DNA of 64,000 bases from Bacteroidales bacterium (GTDB lineage: Bacteria > Bacteroidota > Bacteroidia > Bacteroidales > UBA932): contig JAFUWZ010000018.1 in the NCBI GenBank assembly GCA_017471045.1, positions 1 through 64,000 on the forward strand, given 5' to 3'. Positions 16,609-28,365 of this stretch are shown here, piece after piece. Under the pieces are notes generated by a model. The model did not search any database, was not told the DNA's origin, and worked only from the letters and a program-made list of their open reading frames with translations. The position numbers and the translations under genes are program-made. How positions within the stretch are numbered: position 1 is the first letter of the stretch; each line of letters begins with the position of its first letter.

Positions 16609-18063
16609 ATGGCAACACAGGAAAAAGGCAGCAAAGCCTACTTGTTCTCGATCGTTCTCGTCGCCGTCATAGGCGGCCTCCTCTTCGGATATGACACCGC
16701 TGTTATTTCCGGCGCAGAACGGGGCCTTCAGGCGTTCTTCCAGGGCGCCTCGGACTTCAATTACACCGACGGCTGGCACGGTTTCACCACCTCCAGCGCG
16801 CTGATCGGCTGCATCATCGGTGCTTTCCTCTCCGGCTGGATGGCTTCGCGCCTCGGCCGCAAGAAGTCGCTCTTCATCGCAGGCATCCTCTTTTTCCTGT
16901 CGGCCCTGGGCTCCTATGCCCCCGAGTTCCTCTTCTTCCAGAAGGGCGTGCCGACGTGGGGGCTGCTGGTCGCCTTCAACCTGTACCGGATCCTAGGCGG
17001 CATCGGCGTAGGCCTTGCTTCGGCCCTCTGCCCGATGTACATCGCCGAGGTGGCGCCGGCTGGTAAGCGGGGCAAACTCGTGTCCTGGAACCAATTCGCC
17101 ATCATTTTCGGCCAGCTGGTCGTCTATTTCGTCAACTTCCTGATCATCCGCTCCCACGCCAACGATCCGGCGGTCGTGGCGTGGACCAACAGCGTCGGCT
17201 GGCGGCTGATGTTCGTGTCCGAGTGCGTCCCGGCGGGCTTTTTCGCCCTGCTGATCCTGCTCGTGCCCGAAACCCCGCGCTATCTGGTACTCAATGGCGA
17301 GCCGGACATGGCCCTGCAGGTCCTGACCCGCATCAACGGGGCCGAAAAGGCGCAGGAAATCCTCGGCGAGATCCAGAACACCGTCATGGAAAAGGCCGAA
17401 AAACTCTTCTCCTACGGCTGGATGGTCATCTTCATCGGCTGTATGCTGAGCGTGTTCCAGCAGATCATCGGCATCAATGCCGTGCTTTACTTCGCCCCGC
17501 GCATCTTCGAATCGATGGGAGTCAGCAACAACATGCTCTTCACGGTGATCATGGGCGTGATCAACATCTCCTTTACGCTCGTGGCGGTGTTTACGGTCGA
17601 AAAGCTGGGGCGCAAGCCGCTGCTGATCTCCGGTTCGCTGGGCATGGCGGCCGGTGCCCTGGGCGTGGCCCTATCCAACGTGGTGACGCTGCCGGCGATC
17701 GTGCCGGTGCTGTCGATCATGGTTTACAGCGCCTGCTTCATGTTCAGCTGGGGACCGATCTGCTGGGTGTACATCTCCGAGCTATTCCCCAACACGATCC
17801 GCAGCCAGGCCACGGCCATCGCCGTCGCCTTCCAGTGGATCTTCAACTTCATCGTTTCGTCTACCTTCGTACCGATGTACAACATGAAGCTCGGGGCGAT
17901 GGGTGACAGTTTCGGCCATTTCTTCGCCTATGCGCTCTATGGCGTGATCTGCCTGGTCGCGGCCGTCTTTGTCTGGAAGCTGGTCCCCGAGACCAAGGGC
18001 AAGACGCTTGAAGACATGACCGCCCTCTGGCGCGCCAGGCAGGCGGATGCGAAGCTGAAATAG
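16609..18063 (+). CDS. MFS sugar:H+ symporter (sugar porter family)
   Basis: A 484-residue, 12-TM transporter of the sugar porter family, resembling XylE. Signatures are GGLLFGYDTAVISGAERGL in TM1, RLGRKKSLF in the 2-3 loop, RILGGIGVGLASALCPMYIAE in TM4-5, PETPRYL after TM6, QQIIGINAVLYFAPRIF in TM7 and PETKGKTLEDM at the end. The start at ATG 16609 gives the family N-terminus. Likely substrate is a pentose or hexose such as xylose, but this is not determined by the motifs. It begins 28 nt after the lipoprotein gene ends. Confidence 0.88.
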   Translation: MATQEKGSKAYLFSIVLVAVIGGLLFGYDTAVISGAERGLQAFFQGASDFNYTDGWHGFTTSSALIGCIIGAFLSGWMASRLGRKKSLFIAGILFFLSALGSYAPEFLFFQKGVPTWGLLVAFNLYRILGGIGVGLASALCPMYIAEVAPAGKRGKLVSWNQFAIIFGQLVVYFVNFLIIRSHANDPAVVAWTNSVGWRLMFVSECVPAGFFALLILLVPETPRYLVLNGEPDMALQVLTRINGAEKAQEILGEIQNTVMEKAEKLFSYGWMVIFIGCMLSVFQQIIGINAVLYFAPRIFESMGVSNNMLFTVIMGVINISFTLVAVFTVEKLGRKPLLISGSLGMAAGALGVALSNVVTLPAIVPVLSIMVYSACFMFSWGPICWVYISELFPNTIRSQATAIAVAFQWIFNFIVSSTFVPMYNMKLGAMGDSFGHFFAYALYGVICLVAAVFVWKLVPETKGKTLEDMTALWRARQADAKLK

Positions 18064-18150
18064 TTCCTTCGCTGCGCCCAGGATGACAAGGACGCGATCA
18101 CGATGACCGGGATGCGAACAGGACGATAAAGCGCGCAACGCCCGGAAGCC

Positions 18151-19308
18151 CTACAGCTGGTCGCTGTAGACCGAAGGCGGGAGGTCGTGCTGGTTATAGC
18201 GCGAGGCCATTGAGGAGCCGTAAGCGCCGGCGGACTTGATCGTCAGCAGGTCGCCGCGACGGGTCTCCGGGAGGTTGATATTCTCGTCGAAGACATCCGT
18301 TGATTCGCAGGCAGTACCCACGATCGTATAGCGTTCATGACGGTCTGAGGTCGAAGTGATATTCTCAATGTTGTGGTAAGCACCGTACAGCATCGGCCGG
18401 ATCAGTTCGGTCATAGAGGCATCCACGATCACGAGCTTGCGCCCGGTCGCGGTCATCTTATTGAAGAGTACGCCCGTGATCAGTTCGCCGCACTGCGCCA
18501 CGATGGCACGCCCGAACTCGAAATGCACCTGCCGCTCGCCTACGCGTAAATGGCTGTTGATGATGGAGAAGACCGAGGCGAAGTTGGGCACCGGCTCATT
18601 CTCCGGGAAGTCGTAATTAATGCCCAGGCCGCCGCCCACATCCACGAAATCCAGCTCGAAGCCCAGTTTCACCAGATTCTCCACGATGACATTGACCTTG
18701 TTGCACAGGTATTCGAAGACGTGCAACTCGCGGATCTGGGAGCCGATGTGCAGGTGCATGCCGCGGATCCGGACGTTTTGCAGGGCCTGGATGCGCTCGG
18801 CCGAGCCCAGCACTTCCTCATAGGAGATGCCGAACTTGCTGTCCGCCTGTCCGGTGTCAATGCAGTGGTTGGTCTTGGGATCGATGTCCGGATTGATGCG
18901 CAGGGCAACCGTCACGACCTTGCCGGCCTCGGCAGCGAAAGCATTGATGACTTCCAGTTCCTCGATGGACTCGCAGTTGATCGCGAAGATCCCCTGCTCG
19001 ATGGCATAGCGGATCTCGTGGTCCCGCTTCCCCACCCCGGCATAGACGATGGTCTGGGGATCGAAGCCGGCCTCGATGGCACAACGGACCTCGTTGCCGC
19101 TGGCACAGTCGATGCCGAGACCATACTCCTGGATTACCTGGAGGATGCGCGGGTCGTAATTGGCCTTGATGGCGTAATGGATGACATACTGGTAGCGCTC
19201 CGCGACGGAAACGGCGCTCTGGAGCGTCTGGCGCAGGAGATCGATGTCATAAAGATAAAAGGGTGTGCGGTAGTTTCTCAACTGGTCCGCGACTTTACGG
19301 CTAAGCAT
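18151..19308 (-). CDS. lysA: Diaminopimelate decarboxylase
   Basis: PLP-dependent fold-III decarboxylase that makes L-lysine from meso-diaminopimelate. The 385-residue protein has the Schiff-base lysine in YVIHYAIKANYDP (Lys48), the PLP-phosphate region VDVGGGLG, and the other-subunit active-site cysteine in GTACESTDVF. The SKFG segment is typical of the family. It ends a leftward cluster asd - nucleoside kinase - nadE - lysA; asd supplies the same biosynthetic branch, so a shared transcript would make sense. Confidence 0.9.
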   Translation of the reverse strand: MLSRKVADQLRNYRTPFYLYDIDLLRQTLQSAVSVAERYQYVIHYAIKANYDPRILQVIQEYGLGIDCASGNEVRCAIEAGFDPQTIVYAGVGKRDHEIRYAIEQGIFAINCESIEELEVINAFAAEAGKVVTVALRINPDIDPKTNHCIDTGQADSKFGISYEEVLGSAERIQALQNVRIRGMHLHIGSQIRELHVFEYLCNKVNVIVENLVKLGFELDFVDVGGGLGINYDFPENEPVPNFASVFSIINSHLRVGERQVHFEFGRAIVAQCGELITGVLFNKMTATGRKLVIVDASMTELIRPMLYGAYHNIENITSTSDRHERYTIVGTACESTDVFDENINLPETRRGDLLTIKSAGAYGSSMASRYNQHDLPPSVYSDQL

Positions 19309-19329
19309 ATTAAGTTCGTTTATTATGAG

Positions 19330-20088
19330 CTAATAATGGATCGGAAAACCGGGGTCGAAAGCAGGAATATGCAGGATCTCGGTCTTGAAACGGTTGCGGC
19401 GATGCATCCCCTGGATCTTTTCGCGGATGGCGTCATCCTCGCAGATGCCTTCCCGGATCCAGTGGTCCAGCGTTTCATAGCTGAAACCGAATTTTTCCTC
19501 GTCGGGACTGGAGTGCGGCAGGCCGTCGTCCGGGATCTTGTCCACCCACCGGCCCGGCAGGCCGAGGGCGTGCCCGATGCCCCGCACCTCGCGCACTACC
19601 ATGCGCCCGAAGGGAGCGAAGGATCCGGCGGCATCGCCGAAGAGCGTCGCATAGCCGATATAGTCCTCACTGAGGTTGCAGGTATTGGCCACCATCCCGT
19701 TGGAGGACTGCGCCACGGCATAAAGCATCGTCATCCGGATACGCGGAGGGATGTTCTGGACCGTCTGGACCGAAAACTGCCCGCCCGGGATGCCGGTCTC
19801 CAGGGCCTCGCAGGCATCCGTCACCGCGCCGATGGGAAGACAGATATAGGTGATGCCCAGGTGGTCGCAGATTGCGTCGGCATCGTTGATGCCCTGGCCG
19901 TTCTGCGGCATAGCGACCCCGATCACGCGATCCGCCCCGAGCGCCTGGGCGCAAAGGGCCGCAGCGATGGTGCTGTCCTTGCCGCCGCTCATCCCGAGCA
20001 CAGCCGAGCAACCCGGCCCGTTTTGGTCAAACCAGTTGCGTATCCACGCGATACAGTTGTCTTTCAATGCATTGTAATCCATAGGCAT
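19330..20088 (-). CDS. nadE: NAD synthetase (NH3-dependent type)
   Basis: Amidates deamido-NAD to NAD. The 252-residue protein has only the N-type ATP pyrophosphatase domain, with the P-loop SGGKDST at residues 34-40 and GVAMPQNGQG; there is no nitrilase glutaminase domain, so ammonia or a partner must supply nitrogen. The ATG at 20088 overlaps the TGA of the upstream nucleoside kinase by one base (TGATG), which decides the start against the TTG one codon earlier. Confidence 0.92.
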   Translation of the reverse strand: MPMDYNALKDNCIAWIRNWFDQNGPGCSAVLGMSGGKDSTIAAALCAQALGADRVIGVAMPQNGQGINDADAICDHLGITYICLPIGAVTDACEALETGIPGGQFSVQTVQNIPPRIRMTMLYAVAQSSNGMVANTCNLSEDYIGYATLFGDAAGSFAPFGRMVVREVRGIGHALGLPGRWVDKIPDDGLPHSSPDEEKFGFSYETLDHWIREGICEDDAIREKIQGMHRRNRFKTEILHIPAFDPGFPIHY

Positions 20089-21761
20089 CAATATTTGAAA
20101 GAAGAGCCGCCGAGGAACTCACGCAGGAGCGAAGTCGGCGGGATCTCGTTGTCCGAGACGGGGACGAAATAGTGGATGAACTTGAGCAGGCGGTGCGCCT
20201 CGGCATATTCGGGGCAGTTCTTCGGGACGCTCGCCAGGATCGGCTCAGCGTGGTTGCGCAGGACCGCGAACTCGACCAGGTAGGCCGAATTGAACATCAC
20301 GTCCGCATTCTCCTGGAAAGGAGCGATCCATTGCTCCTCGGCCGCGCAGACATTGGGCCACTGGGCGATGGTCTCCCGGGCGCTGAAAGCGCCTTTCTTG
20401 CTGTCGCGCACGATACGGCGCAGGAGGCGGTTGTCGCGGGTCGGGATGCAGTTGTGGTGGTCCAGGGGGATGCCGGTCAGGGTGGAAATGAAGATGCGGA
20501 ACTTGGTGCTCTCCGGGATCTGGTCGGTCAGCCGCGGATTGAGGGCATGGATGCCTTCGACCAGCACGACGGTGCTGGCACCGAGCTTGAGACGCTTGCC
20601 GTTGTACTCCCGCTTGCCGGTGACGAAGTTGTATTCCGGGACATCGATCTGCTCCCCGGCAAGCAGGGCGAGCAGGTCCCGCTGCAGGGCGGCGTGATCG
20701 ACCGTATCGAAATTGTCGAAATCGTAGCTCCCGTCCGGGAGTTTGGGCGTATCGACGCGGTTGACGAAATAGTCGTCGGTCGAGAAGGAGACCGGGCGCA
20801 GGCCGCAGGCCTTGAGCTGGACGCTGAGGCGCTTGCAGACCGTCGTCTTGCCGCTGCTGCTCGGCCCCGTGATGAGGACGAGCCGCACGGGATCCTGTTC
20901 CCGGCGGTAGCGCCGGTCGATCTCTTCGGCAATCTGGACGATCTTCTTTTCCTGCAAGGCCTCCGAGACCTGGATCAGTTCGCTGCCGTTGCCCTTGAGG
21001 CAGGCGTGGTTGACGTCACCGACGGTATTGAGATGCGTGATGATGTTCCAGCGAAGGTTCTCCGAGAACATTTCGAAGGTCTTGGGCTGCTCGACGAAAG
21101 GCTTGAGGGACGCCGGATCGCGGGGATCCGGGACACGCAGAAGCATCCCGCCGTGGAAGGGTTCCAAGCCCCAGATCCTGACATACCCGGCGGACGGGAC
21201 CAAGCGGCCATAGTAATAGTCCGGCGTGTCCCCGAGGGTATAATAGTCCGTATAGACCGTACCGCTGGTCTCGAAGAGCTTGACCTTGTCGGCGTAACCG
21301 CGCTCCCGGAAGATACGGACCGCCTCGTCGGTATGGACTTCATATCGATGGAAGGGCAGGTCCTCGTCCACGATTTCCTGCATCCGGGCACGGATGCGGG
21401 CCACATCTTCAAGCGTCGTCGGGGATCCGTCCACCTTGTTGAAATTGCAATAATACCCGTTGCTGATCGGGTGCTCCAGATAGATCCGGCCTTCGGGATA
21501 AACGTCGCGGGCCGCCTTGCAGAGCAGGAAGAAGAGCGAGCGACAATAGACCCGCATCCCGCTGGCGTCCCGGACATCCAGGAACTCGATGTCCTTGTTG
21601 TTGTACACCTTGAATTTCAGGCCCTGGGAGACGTTGTTGACCTTGGCCGAGACGACGGGGTACGGTTTGTCGAATTCGAAAGACGGGAGCATTTCCAGCA
21701 GGGAGGTACCTTCGGGGAAGGCCTGCGAAGTGCCGGTATTCATGCAGTAGATCTGAAGCAT
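20088..21761 (-). CDS. Nucleoside (uridine-type) kinase with N-terminal TGS-like domain
   Basis: A 557-residue two-part protein. The N-terminal half (TGS/threonyl-tRNA-synthetase-like, with the GYYCNFN and RLVPSAGYV segments) precedes a phosphoribulokinase/uridine kinase domain with P-loop GPSSSGKTT near residue 298 and FSTDDYFVNR following. Such fusions are annotated as nucleoside kinases in Bacteroidota; a role in nucleoside salvage is assumed. The ATG at 21761 is taken because the conserved N-terminus starts there. It lies between asd and nadE and is coupled to nadE by a TGATG overlap. Confidence 0.82.
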   Translation of the reverse strand: MLQIYCMNTGTSQAFPEGTSLLEMLPSFEFDKPYPVVSAKVNNVSQGLKFKVYNNKDIEFLDVRDASGMRVYCRSLFFLLCKAARDVYPEGRIYLEHPISNGYYCNFNKVDGSPTTLEDVARIRARMQEIVDEDLPFHRYEVHTDEAVRIFRERGYADKVKLFETSGTVYTDYYTLGDTPDYYYGRLVPSAGYVRIWGLEPFHGGMLLRVPDPRDPASLKPFVEQPKTFEMFSENLRWNIITHLNTVGDVNHACLKGNGSELIQVSEALQEKKIVQIAEEIDRRYRREQDPVRLVLITGPSSSGKTTVCKRLSVQLKACGLRPVSFSTDDYFVNRVDTPKLPDGSYDFDNFDTVDHAALQRDLLALLAGEQIDVPEYNFVTGKREYNGKRLKLGASTVVLVEGIHALNPRLTDQIPESTKFRIFISTLTGIPLDHHNCIPTRDNRLLRRIVRDSKKGAFSARETIAQWPNVCAAEEQWIAPFQENADVMFNSAYLVEFAVLRNHAEPILASVPKNCPEYAEAHRLLKFIHYFVPVSDNEIPPTSLLREFLGGSSFKY

Positions 21762-21775
21762 ATCGGGAGTTAAGT

Positions 21776-22786
21776 TTATTTCACGTTGCCGCAGGCGATC
21801 AGGTACTCGGCGATCTGGACGGCATTGAGCGCAGCGCCCTTTTTGATCTGGTCGCCGGAGAGCCAGAGGGTGAGGCCGTTCTCGCTGGCCAGGTCCTTCC
21901 GGATACGGCCGACATAGACGGCATCCTTGCCGCCGGTGTACAGGGGCATCGGATAGGTCTGCGTCGCCGGGTCGTCCTGCAGGGTGACGCCGGGAGCCGC
22001 TGCGAGCGCAGCCTGGACCTCGGCGACGCCGAGGGGCCGCTCGGTCTCGATCCACACCGCCTCCGAATGGGAGCGCAAGGAGGAGATCCGCACACACATC
22101 GCCGAGCAGCGCACGTCCGAGTGGAGGATCTTGCGCGCCTCATTGAACATCTTCATCTCTTCCTTGGTATAGCCGTTGTCCGTGAAAACGTCGATCTGCG
22201 GGATGATGTTGTAGGCCAGCTGGTAAGCGAATTTTTCGGCCTTGACCGGACGGCCTTCGACCAGGTCCTTGTACTGCTGCCGGAGCTCGGCCATCGCCTG
22301 CGCGCCGGCACCCGAGGCCGACTGATAGCTGGCCACGTGGATGCGCGTGATGTGGGAGAGGGCTTCGATGGGCTTGAGGACGACGACCATCAGGATGGTC
22401 GTGCAGTTGGGGTTTGCAATAATGCCGCGCGGGCGCACCAGGGCATCCTCCGGATTGCATTCCGGTACGACGAGGGGCACATCGGCCTCCATCCGGAAGG
22501 CGCTGGAGTTGTCGATCATCACGGCGCCGTGCTTCGTGATCGTCTCCGCAAATTCGCGGGAGGTCCCAGCACCGGCGGAAGTGAACGCGATATCCACGTC
22601 CTTGAAATCGTCGTTGTGCTGCAGGAGCTTGACTTCCAGCTCCCGGCCGCACCAGTTGTATTTGCGCCCCGCGCTGCGCGGGGAACCGAAAAGGACCAAC
22701 TCATCCACCGGGAAATGCCGCTCCTCGAGGATCTTCAAGAATTCCTGGCCGACGGCCCCGCTGGCACCGACGATCGCTACTTTCAT
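21776..22786 (-). CDS. asd: Aspartate-semialdehyde dehydrogenase
   Basis: Converts aspartyl-phosphate to aspartate semialdehyde, feeding lysine, threonine, methionine and diaminopimelate synthesis. The 336-residue protein begins with the NADP-binding [15 protein letters not shown], has the active-site cysteine in NPNCTTI (about residue 128) and the YQSASGAGA segment, and ends with a normal C-terminus. It is the first gene of the leftward asd - kinase - nadE - lysA cluster and divergent from the aminotransferase pair. Confidence 0.94.
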   Translation of the reverse strand: MKVAIVGASGAVGQEFLKILEERHFPVDELVLFGSPRSAGRKYNWCGRELEVKLLQHNDDFKDVDIAFTSAGAGTSREFAETITKHGAVMIDNSSAFRMEADVPLVVPECNPEDALVRPRGIIANPNCTTILMVVVLKPIEALSHITRIHVASYQSASGAGAQAMAELRQQYKDLVEGRPVKAEKFAYQLAYNIIPQIDVFTDNGYTKEEMKMFNEARKILHSDVRCSAMCVRISSLRSHSEAVWIETERPLGVAEVQAALAAAPGVTLQDDPATQTYPMPLYTGGKDAVYVGRIRKDLASENGLTLWLSGDQIKKGAALNAVQIAEYLIACGNVK

Positions 22787-22863
22787 AGGGTTTGCTATTT
22801 ATGGATACACTACTCAACTAAAGTGACTCCAAGGTATGAAAAAATTTTAAAAATGGCAAAATA

Positions 22864-24081
22864 ATGACTACTTTTGGTCCTATGAAGATCTCCCAACGTG
22901 CCCGGAACATGCCCAGTTCCCCCATCCGGAAACTGGCGAAGTATGCCGAATCCGCCAAACGGAACGGCATCCACGTGTACCACCTCAACATCGGCCAGCC
23001 GGACATCCCCACGCCGGAATGCGCCATCGAGGCCGCCCGGCACCTGGACCGGAAGGTTCTGGAGTACAGCCCTTCGCAGGGTTACAAGAGCTTGCGCACC
23101 AAGCTCGTAAGCTACTATGCCGAGTATGGGATCGACCTCAGTCCGGATGAAATCATCATCACGTCCGGCGGATCGGAAGCCGTGCAGTTCGCCTATATGG
23201 CCTGTCTGGACCCGGGAGACGAAATCATCGTGACGGACCCCTCCTACGCCAACTACATGGCATTCGCCATCAGCTGCGGGGCTGTGATCAAATCCATCAA
23301 GACCTCGATCGATGACGGTTTCCGCCTCCCCCCGATTGAGAAGTTCGAGGAGCAGATCACCCCCAAGACCCGTGCGATCTTGATCTGCAACCCCAACAAC
23401 CCGACCGGCTACCTCTACACCAAGCAGGAGATGCGCAAGATCCGTGACCTGGTCAAGAAATACAATCTTTATCTCTTCTCGGACGAAGTTTACCGGGAAT
23501 TCATCTACACCAAAGCCCCCTACATCTCCGCCTTCCACCTGGAAGGGATCGAGGACAACGTCGTCCTGCTGGACTCGGTGTCGAAACGCTATTCCGAGTG
23601 CGGCATCCGCATCGGCGCGCTGATCACGAAGAACAAAGCGGTCCGGGAGGCCGTGATGAAGTTCTGCCAGGCTCGCCTGAGTCCGCCGCTGGTCGGGCAG
23701 GTTATCGCCGAAGCGTCCCTGAGTACGCCGCAGGAATACATGGAGGAAGTGTATGACGAATATCTGAGCCGGCGCAACTTCCTGGTGGACGGACTGAACC
23801 GCATCCCGGGCGTCTTCTCCCCCACCCCGATGGGCACTTTCTACACAATGGCGCGCCTGCCCGTGGAGGACGCCGAAGCTTTCTGCAAATGGTGCCTGAC
23901 GGACTTCTCTTACGAGGGGCAGACGGTGATGATGGCTCCGGGCAGCGGCTTCTATTCCGACCCGTCCGTCGGCCGGGATGAAGTGCGGCTTGCCTATGTC
24001 CTCAACAAAGAAGATCTGGCCAAGGCGCTGGTCGTCCTGCAGAAAGCCCTGGAAACTTATAACGAACTGAAACAATCATAA
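22864..24081 (+). CDS. PLP-dependent aminotransferase (class I/II), copy 1
   Basis: A 405-residue fold-I aminotransferase of the aspartate aminotransferase-like group. NPNNPTGYLY and the PLP lysine in SVSKRYSECGIRIG (Ser-x-x-Lys type, about residue 242) are visible, as is the C-terminal VRLAY arginine segment that binds the substrate carboxylate. The substrate is probably aspartate or an aromatic amino acid; motifs do not decide. The next gene, one nt apart, is a paralogue, so the two are clearly one transcript; they diverge from asd. Confidence 0.88.
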   Translation: MTTFGPMKISQRARNMPSSPIRKLAKYAESAKRNGIHVYHLNIGQPDIPTPECAIEAARHLDRKVLEYSPSQGYKSLRTKLVSYYAEYGIDLSPDEIIITSGGSEAVQFAYMACLDPGDEIIVTDPSYANYMAFAISCGAVIKSIKTSIDDGFRLPPIEKFEEQITPKTRAILICNPNNPTGYLYTKQEMRKIRDLVKKYNLYLFSDEVYREFIYTKAPYISAFHLEGIEDNVVLLDSVSKRYSECGIRIGALITKNKAVREAVMKFCQARLSPPLVGQVIAEASLSTPQEYMEEVYDEYLSRRNFLVDGLNRIPGVFSPTPMGTFYTMARLPVEDAEAFCKWCLTDFSYEGQTVMMAPGSGFYSDPSVGRDEVRLAYVLNKEDLAKALVVLQKALETYNELKQS

Positions 24082-24082
24082 T

Positions 24083-25357
24083 ATGGAAACGCTCGCCATC
24101 TCCCGGAAATCCTCCGAGATGCCAGCTTCGGCCATCCGTAAGCTGGTGCCCTTGTCCGACGCCGCCGAGAGCGCCGGAACGAAAGTCTATCACCTCAACG
24201 TGGGTGCGCCGGACATCAAGTCGCCGGACTGCGCCATCGAAGGCATCGTCGGACGCTGTAAGGACCTGCATCACCTTTCCTACACCCACTCCGCGGGCCT
24301 GATGCAACTCCGCAAGGATTTCATCGAGAAGTATTACAAGAAGGTCGGCATTGACATCGAGGTCAGCGAGCTGCTGGTCGACGTGGCGGGCAGCGAGGCT
24401 TTTTCCGTCGCGATGCAGATCGTGGCGGACCGGGGCGACGAAATCATCGTCGTGGAGCCCTTCTACACCAATTACCAGACCTTCGCCTTCCTGAACGGCA
24501 TCACGCTGAAGGCCGTCCATACCGACATCCGCCAAGGCTTCGCCATCCCGTCCATGGACGAGTTCGAGAGACTCGTGACCCCCCGGACCAAGGCGGTGCT
24601 GCTGTGCAACCCCTGCAACCCTTCGGGCAAACTGTTCAGCAAGGCGGAAATGCTCGCGATCGGGGATTTCTGCATCCGGCACAAGCTGTTCCTGATCTCG
24701 GACGAAGTGTACCGGGAGTTTTGCTATTCGCAGGAACCGCATTTTTCGGCGATGCAGATCCCGGGTGCGGAGCAGAATGTGATCCTGGCCGATTCGATCT
24801 CCAAACGCTATAACCTCTGCGGCGCGCGCATCGGCTGCCTGGTCTCCCGCAACCAGGAAGTGATGGCGGCGGCACTGAAGTTCGCGCAGTCACGCCTCTG
24901 CCCGCCCGTACTGGGTCAATACGCAGCCCTGGGGGCACTGGATACGCCTTTCTCCTATTTCGACGAGGTCCGGGCCGAGTATATCCGCCGGCGGGATTTC
25001 ACGCTCGCGGCGCTCAATGCGATGCCGGGCGTCTTCGCCCCGACCCCCTACGGCGCCTTCTACACGGTCGCCGAACTGCCGGTGGACAGTGCCGAGGCAT
25101 TCATCCGCTGGATGCTGACGGAGTTCCGGATGGAGGGTGAGACCGTCATGCTGACGCCAGCCGCCTCCTTCTACAAAACGACCGGCGAAGGGCTTCGCCA
25201 GGCGCGTATTGCTTATGTGCTGGAAGTCCCGGAACTGGAGAAGGCGATGAAGATCCTCGCCGCGGCGTTGCTGGCCTATCCGGGACGGCTGCGCCACCGT
25301 GTAGAACCGCTTGATTTGTATTTGAATGATGAAGCAGCCCTCCCGAAGAGACCATAA
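24083..25357 (+). CDS. PLP-dependent aminotransferase (class I/II), copy 2
   Basis: A 424-residue paralogue of the preceding gene, sharing the order NPCNPSG, DEVYREFCYS, DSISKRYNLCGARIG (PLP lysine) and a similar N-terminus (MPASAIRKLVPLSDAAES). It starts one base after the stop of copy 1. The second copy carries a longer C-terminus (RLRHRVEPLDLY) not present in copy 1. Possible division of labour between amino acids in the same pathway is an inference. Confidence 0.87.
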   Translation: METLAISRKSSEMPASAIRKLVPLSDAAESAGTKVYHLNVGAPDIKSPDCAIEGIVGRCKDLHHLSYTHSAGLMQLRKDFIEKYYKKVGIDIEVSELLVDVAGSEAFSVAMQIVADRGDEIIVVEPFYTNYQTFAFLNGITLKAVHTDIRQGFAIPSMDEFERLVTPRTKAVLLCNPCNPSGKLFSKAEMLAIGDFCIRHKLFLISDEVYREFCYSQEPHFSAMQIPGAEQNVILADSISKRYNLCGARIGCLVSRNQEVMAAALKFAQSRLCPPVLGQYAALGALDTPFSYFDEVRAEYIRRRDFTLAALNAMPGVFAPTPYGAFYTVAELPVDSAEAFIRWMLTEFRMEGETVMLTPAASFYKTTGEGLRQARIAYVLEVPELEKAMKILAAALLAYPGRLRHRVEPLDLYLNDEAALPKRP

Positions 25358-25820
25358 AAAGAAAATGGAGCCCCTTGAATCTGTTCCGGCAAGAATTTGA
25401 TCAAAGCTCCATTCGGGTACCAACCGGAGACTGGCATGACGCAGGGATTTGTCGCCCCTGCCGTGTCGTTGGCGTCAGCAAAAGTAGGGACGTTTTCCGG
25501 AAGCTGAAAGTCGTTCAGTCCCTTTTCTTCCTTTCGCCATTGTTTCCTTCCTTCACGCGTTTCTTTGCCGGGACTGCGTATCCTTCCCTTGCCGCCGCCG
25601 GGGCAAAACCAGGCTGTATTGCCCCGCACCAAAACATAACAAGTAGAAACATCGGTAGTGTTTCATCGAGTGTGTCTGGAAAAGAGAACCTTCGATGGGG
25701 AGCCATCTGGGGGTACAGACTCCAGCTACCGGCGGAGGGCCGTTGAGCCCGACATCCGTCCGCCCGGATGACCGGGCGTGGAGGGGTGTGCAGCACCTTT
25801 ACCGAGGATCCAGCGTGCGC
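25358..25820. other. 463-bp gene-poor stretch between aminotransferase and guaA
   Basis: No gene is assigned here. Weak open frames exist on both strands (for example minus 25276-25632) but none has a recognisable domain or a convincing start. The stretch contains a perfect 7-bp hairpin cgcccgg/ccgggcg at 25761-25778 without a T run, and a gcaggg/ccctgc hairpin near 25451-25472. It could hold a structured RNA or the 3' ends of both converging transcripts; I cannot tell which. Confidence 0.5.
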
Positions 25821-26780
25821 CTACTCCCACTCGATCGTTGCCGGCGGTTTGGGCGAGATATCGTACACGACGCGGTTGACGCCCTCCACCTGGGCAATGA
25901 TGTCGGTCGCGACCTTCTGCAGGAAATCGAACGGCAGGTTCACGACCTCCGCGGTCACGGCATCGACCGAATTGACCGCCCGCAGTGCCACGACGTTGTC
26001 GTAGGTCCGACGTCCGTCCTTGATGCCCGTGCTCCTCACCGGCAGCAGCACCACCGCCGCCTGCCAGATCTCATCGTACAGGCCTGCCTCGCGCAAATCG
26101 TTGATAAACACCGCATCCGCTTCCTGCAGGATGTGGATGCGCTCCGGCGTCAATTCCTCCAGGCAACGCACGCCCAGACCCGGTCCCGGGAAAGGATGGC
26201 GGCCCAGGAAATGTTTGTCCAGGCCCAGGGCCTCCCCCACCTCACGCACCTCGAACTTGTACAGGTACTTCAGCGGCTCGACCAGGCCGAAATGAAGATC
26301 CTCCGGCAGACCGCCGACATTGTGGTGGCTCTTGATCACGCCCTTGTCGGACTTGGACTCCGCGATGTCGGGCCAGATCGTGCCCTGCGCCAGCCACTTC
26401 GCATCCTGGACCTTGCGCGCCTCATCAGCAAATACGTCGATAAAGGTCTTGCCGATGGCCTTGCGTTTCAGCTCAGGATCCGTAATCCCCTTGCAAGCCG
26501 CAAAGAAACGGTCTGCGGCCCGCACGCCGATGACGTTGAGCCCCATGCCTTCGTAGTGCTTGAGCACGTCTTCAAACTCGTTCTTGCGCAGCAGGCCGTG
26601 GTCCACGAAGATGCACACCAGTTTCCTGCCGATGGCCTTGTCCACCAGCAAGGCGGTGACCGTCGAATCCACGCCGCCCGAAAGACCGAGCACGACGACA
26701 TCCTGGCCCACCTGGGCCTTGATCTCGGCAACAGCATCCGAGATGAACTGCTGCACGTTGAGTTTCTCTCCGTTGTACAT
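25821..26780 (-). CDS. guaA: GMP synthase, ATP-PPase subunit only
   Basis: Amination of XMP to GMP. The 319-residue protein has the ATP-PPase P-loop SGGVDST (about residues 34-40), [11 protein letters not shown] and the dimerisation domain ending PPATIEWE, i.e. the second half of a normal GuaA. The amidotransferase (glutaminase) half is absent and is not encoded next door, so either a separate subunit lies elsewhere or free ammonia is used. The gene follows guaB on the same strand with a 12-bp gap, placing both steps IMP to XMP to GMP in one transcript. Confidence 0.9.
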   Translation of the reverse strand: MYNGEKLNVQQFISDAVAEIKAQVGQDVVVLGLSGGVDSTVTALLVDKAIGRKLVCIFVDHGLLRKNEFEDVLKHYEGMGLNVIGVRAADRFFAACKGITDPELKRKAIGKTFIDVFADEARKVQDAKWLAQGTIWPDIAESKSDKGVIKSHHNVGGLPEDLHFGLVEPLKYLYKFEVREVGEALGLDKHFLGRHPFPGPGLGVRCLEELTPERIHILQEADAVFINDLREAGLYDEIWQAAVVLLPVRSTGIKDGRRTYDNVVALRAVNSVDAVTAEVVNLPFDFLQKVATDIIAQVEGVNRVVYDISPKPPATIEWE

Positions 26781-26792
26781 ATCCTGTGTGTT

Positions 26793-28339
<1,547 letters not shown>

Positions 28340-28365
28340 AACATTTTTTCCAACAAACCCGAAAC

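Noticed and set aside
25761-25778. Intrinsic terminator
   Set aside because: A perfect 7-bp stem exists but no T run follows on either strand, so it is recorded only as a hairpin within the gap.
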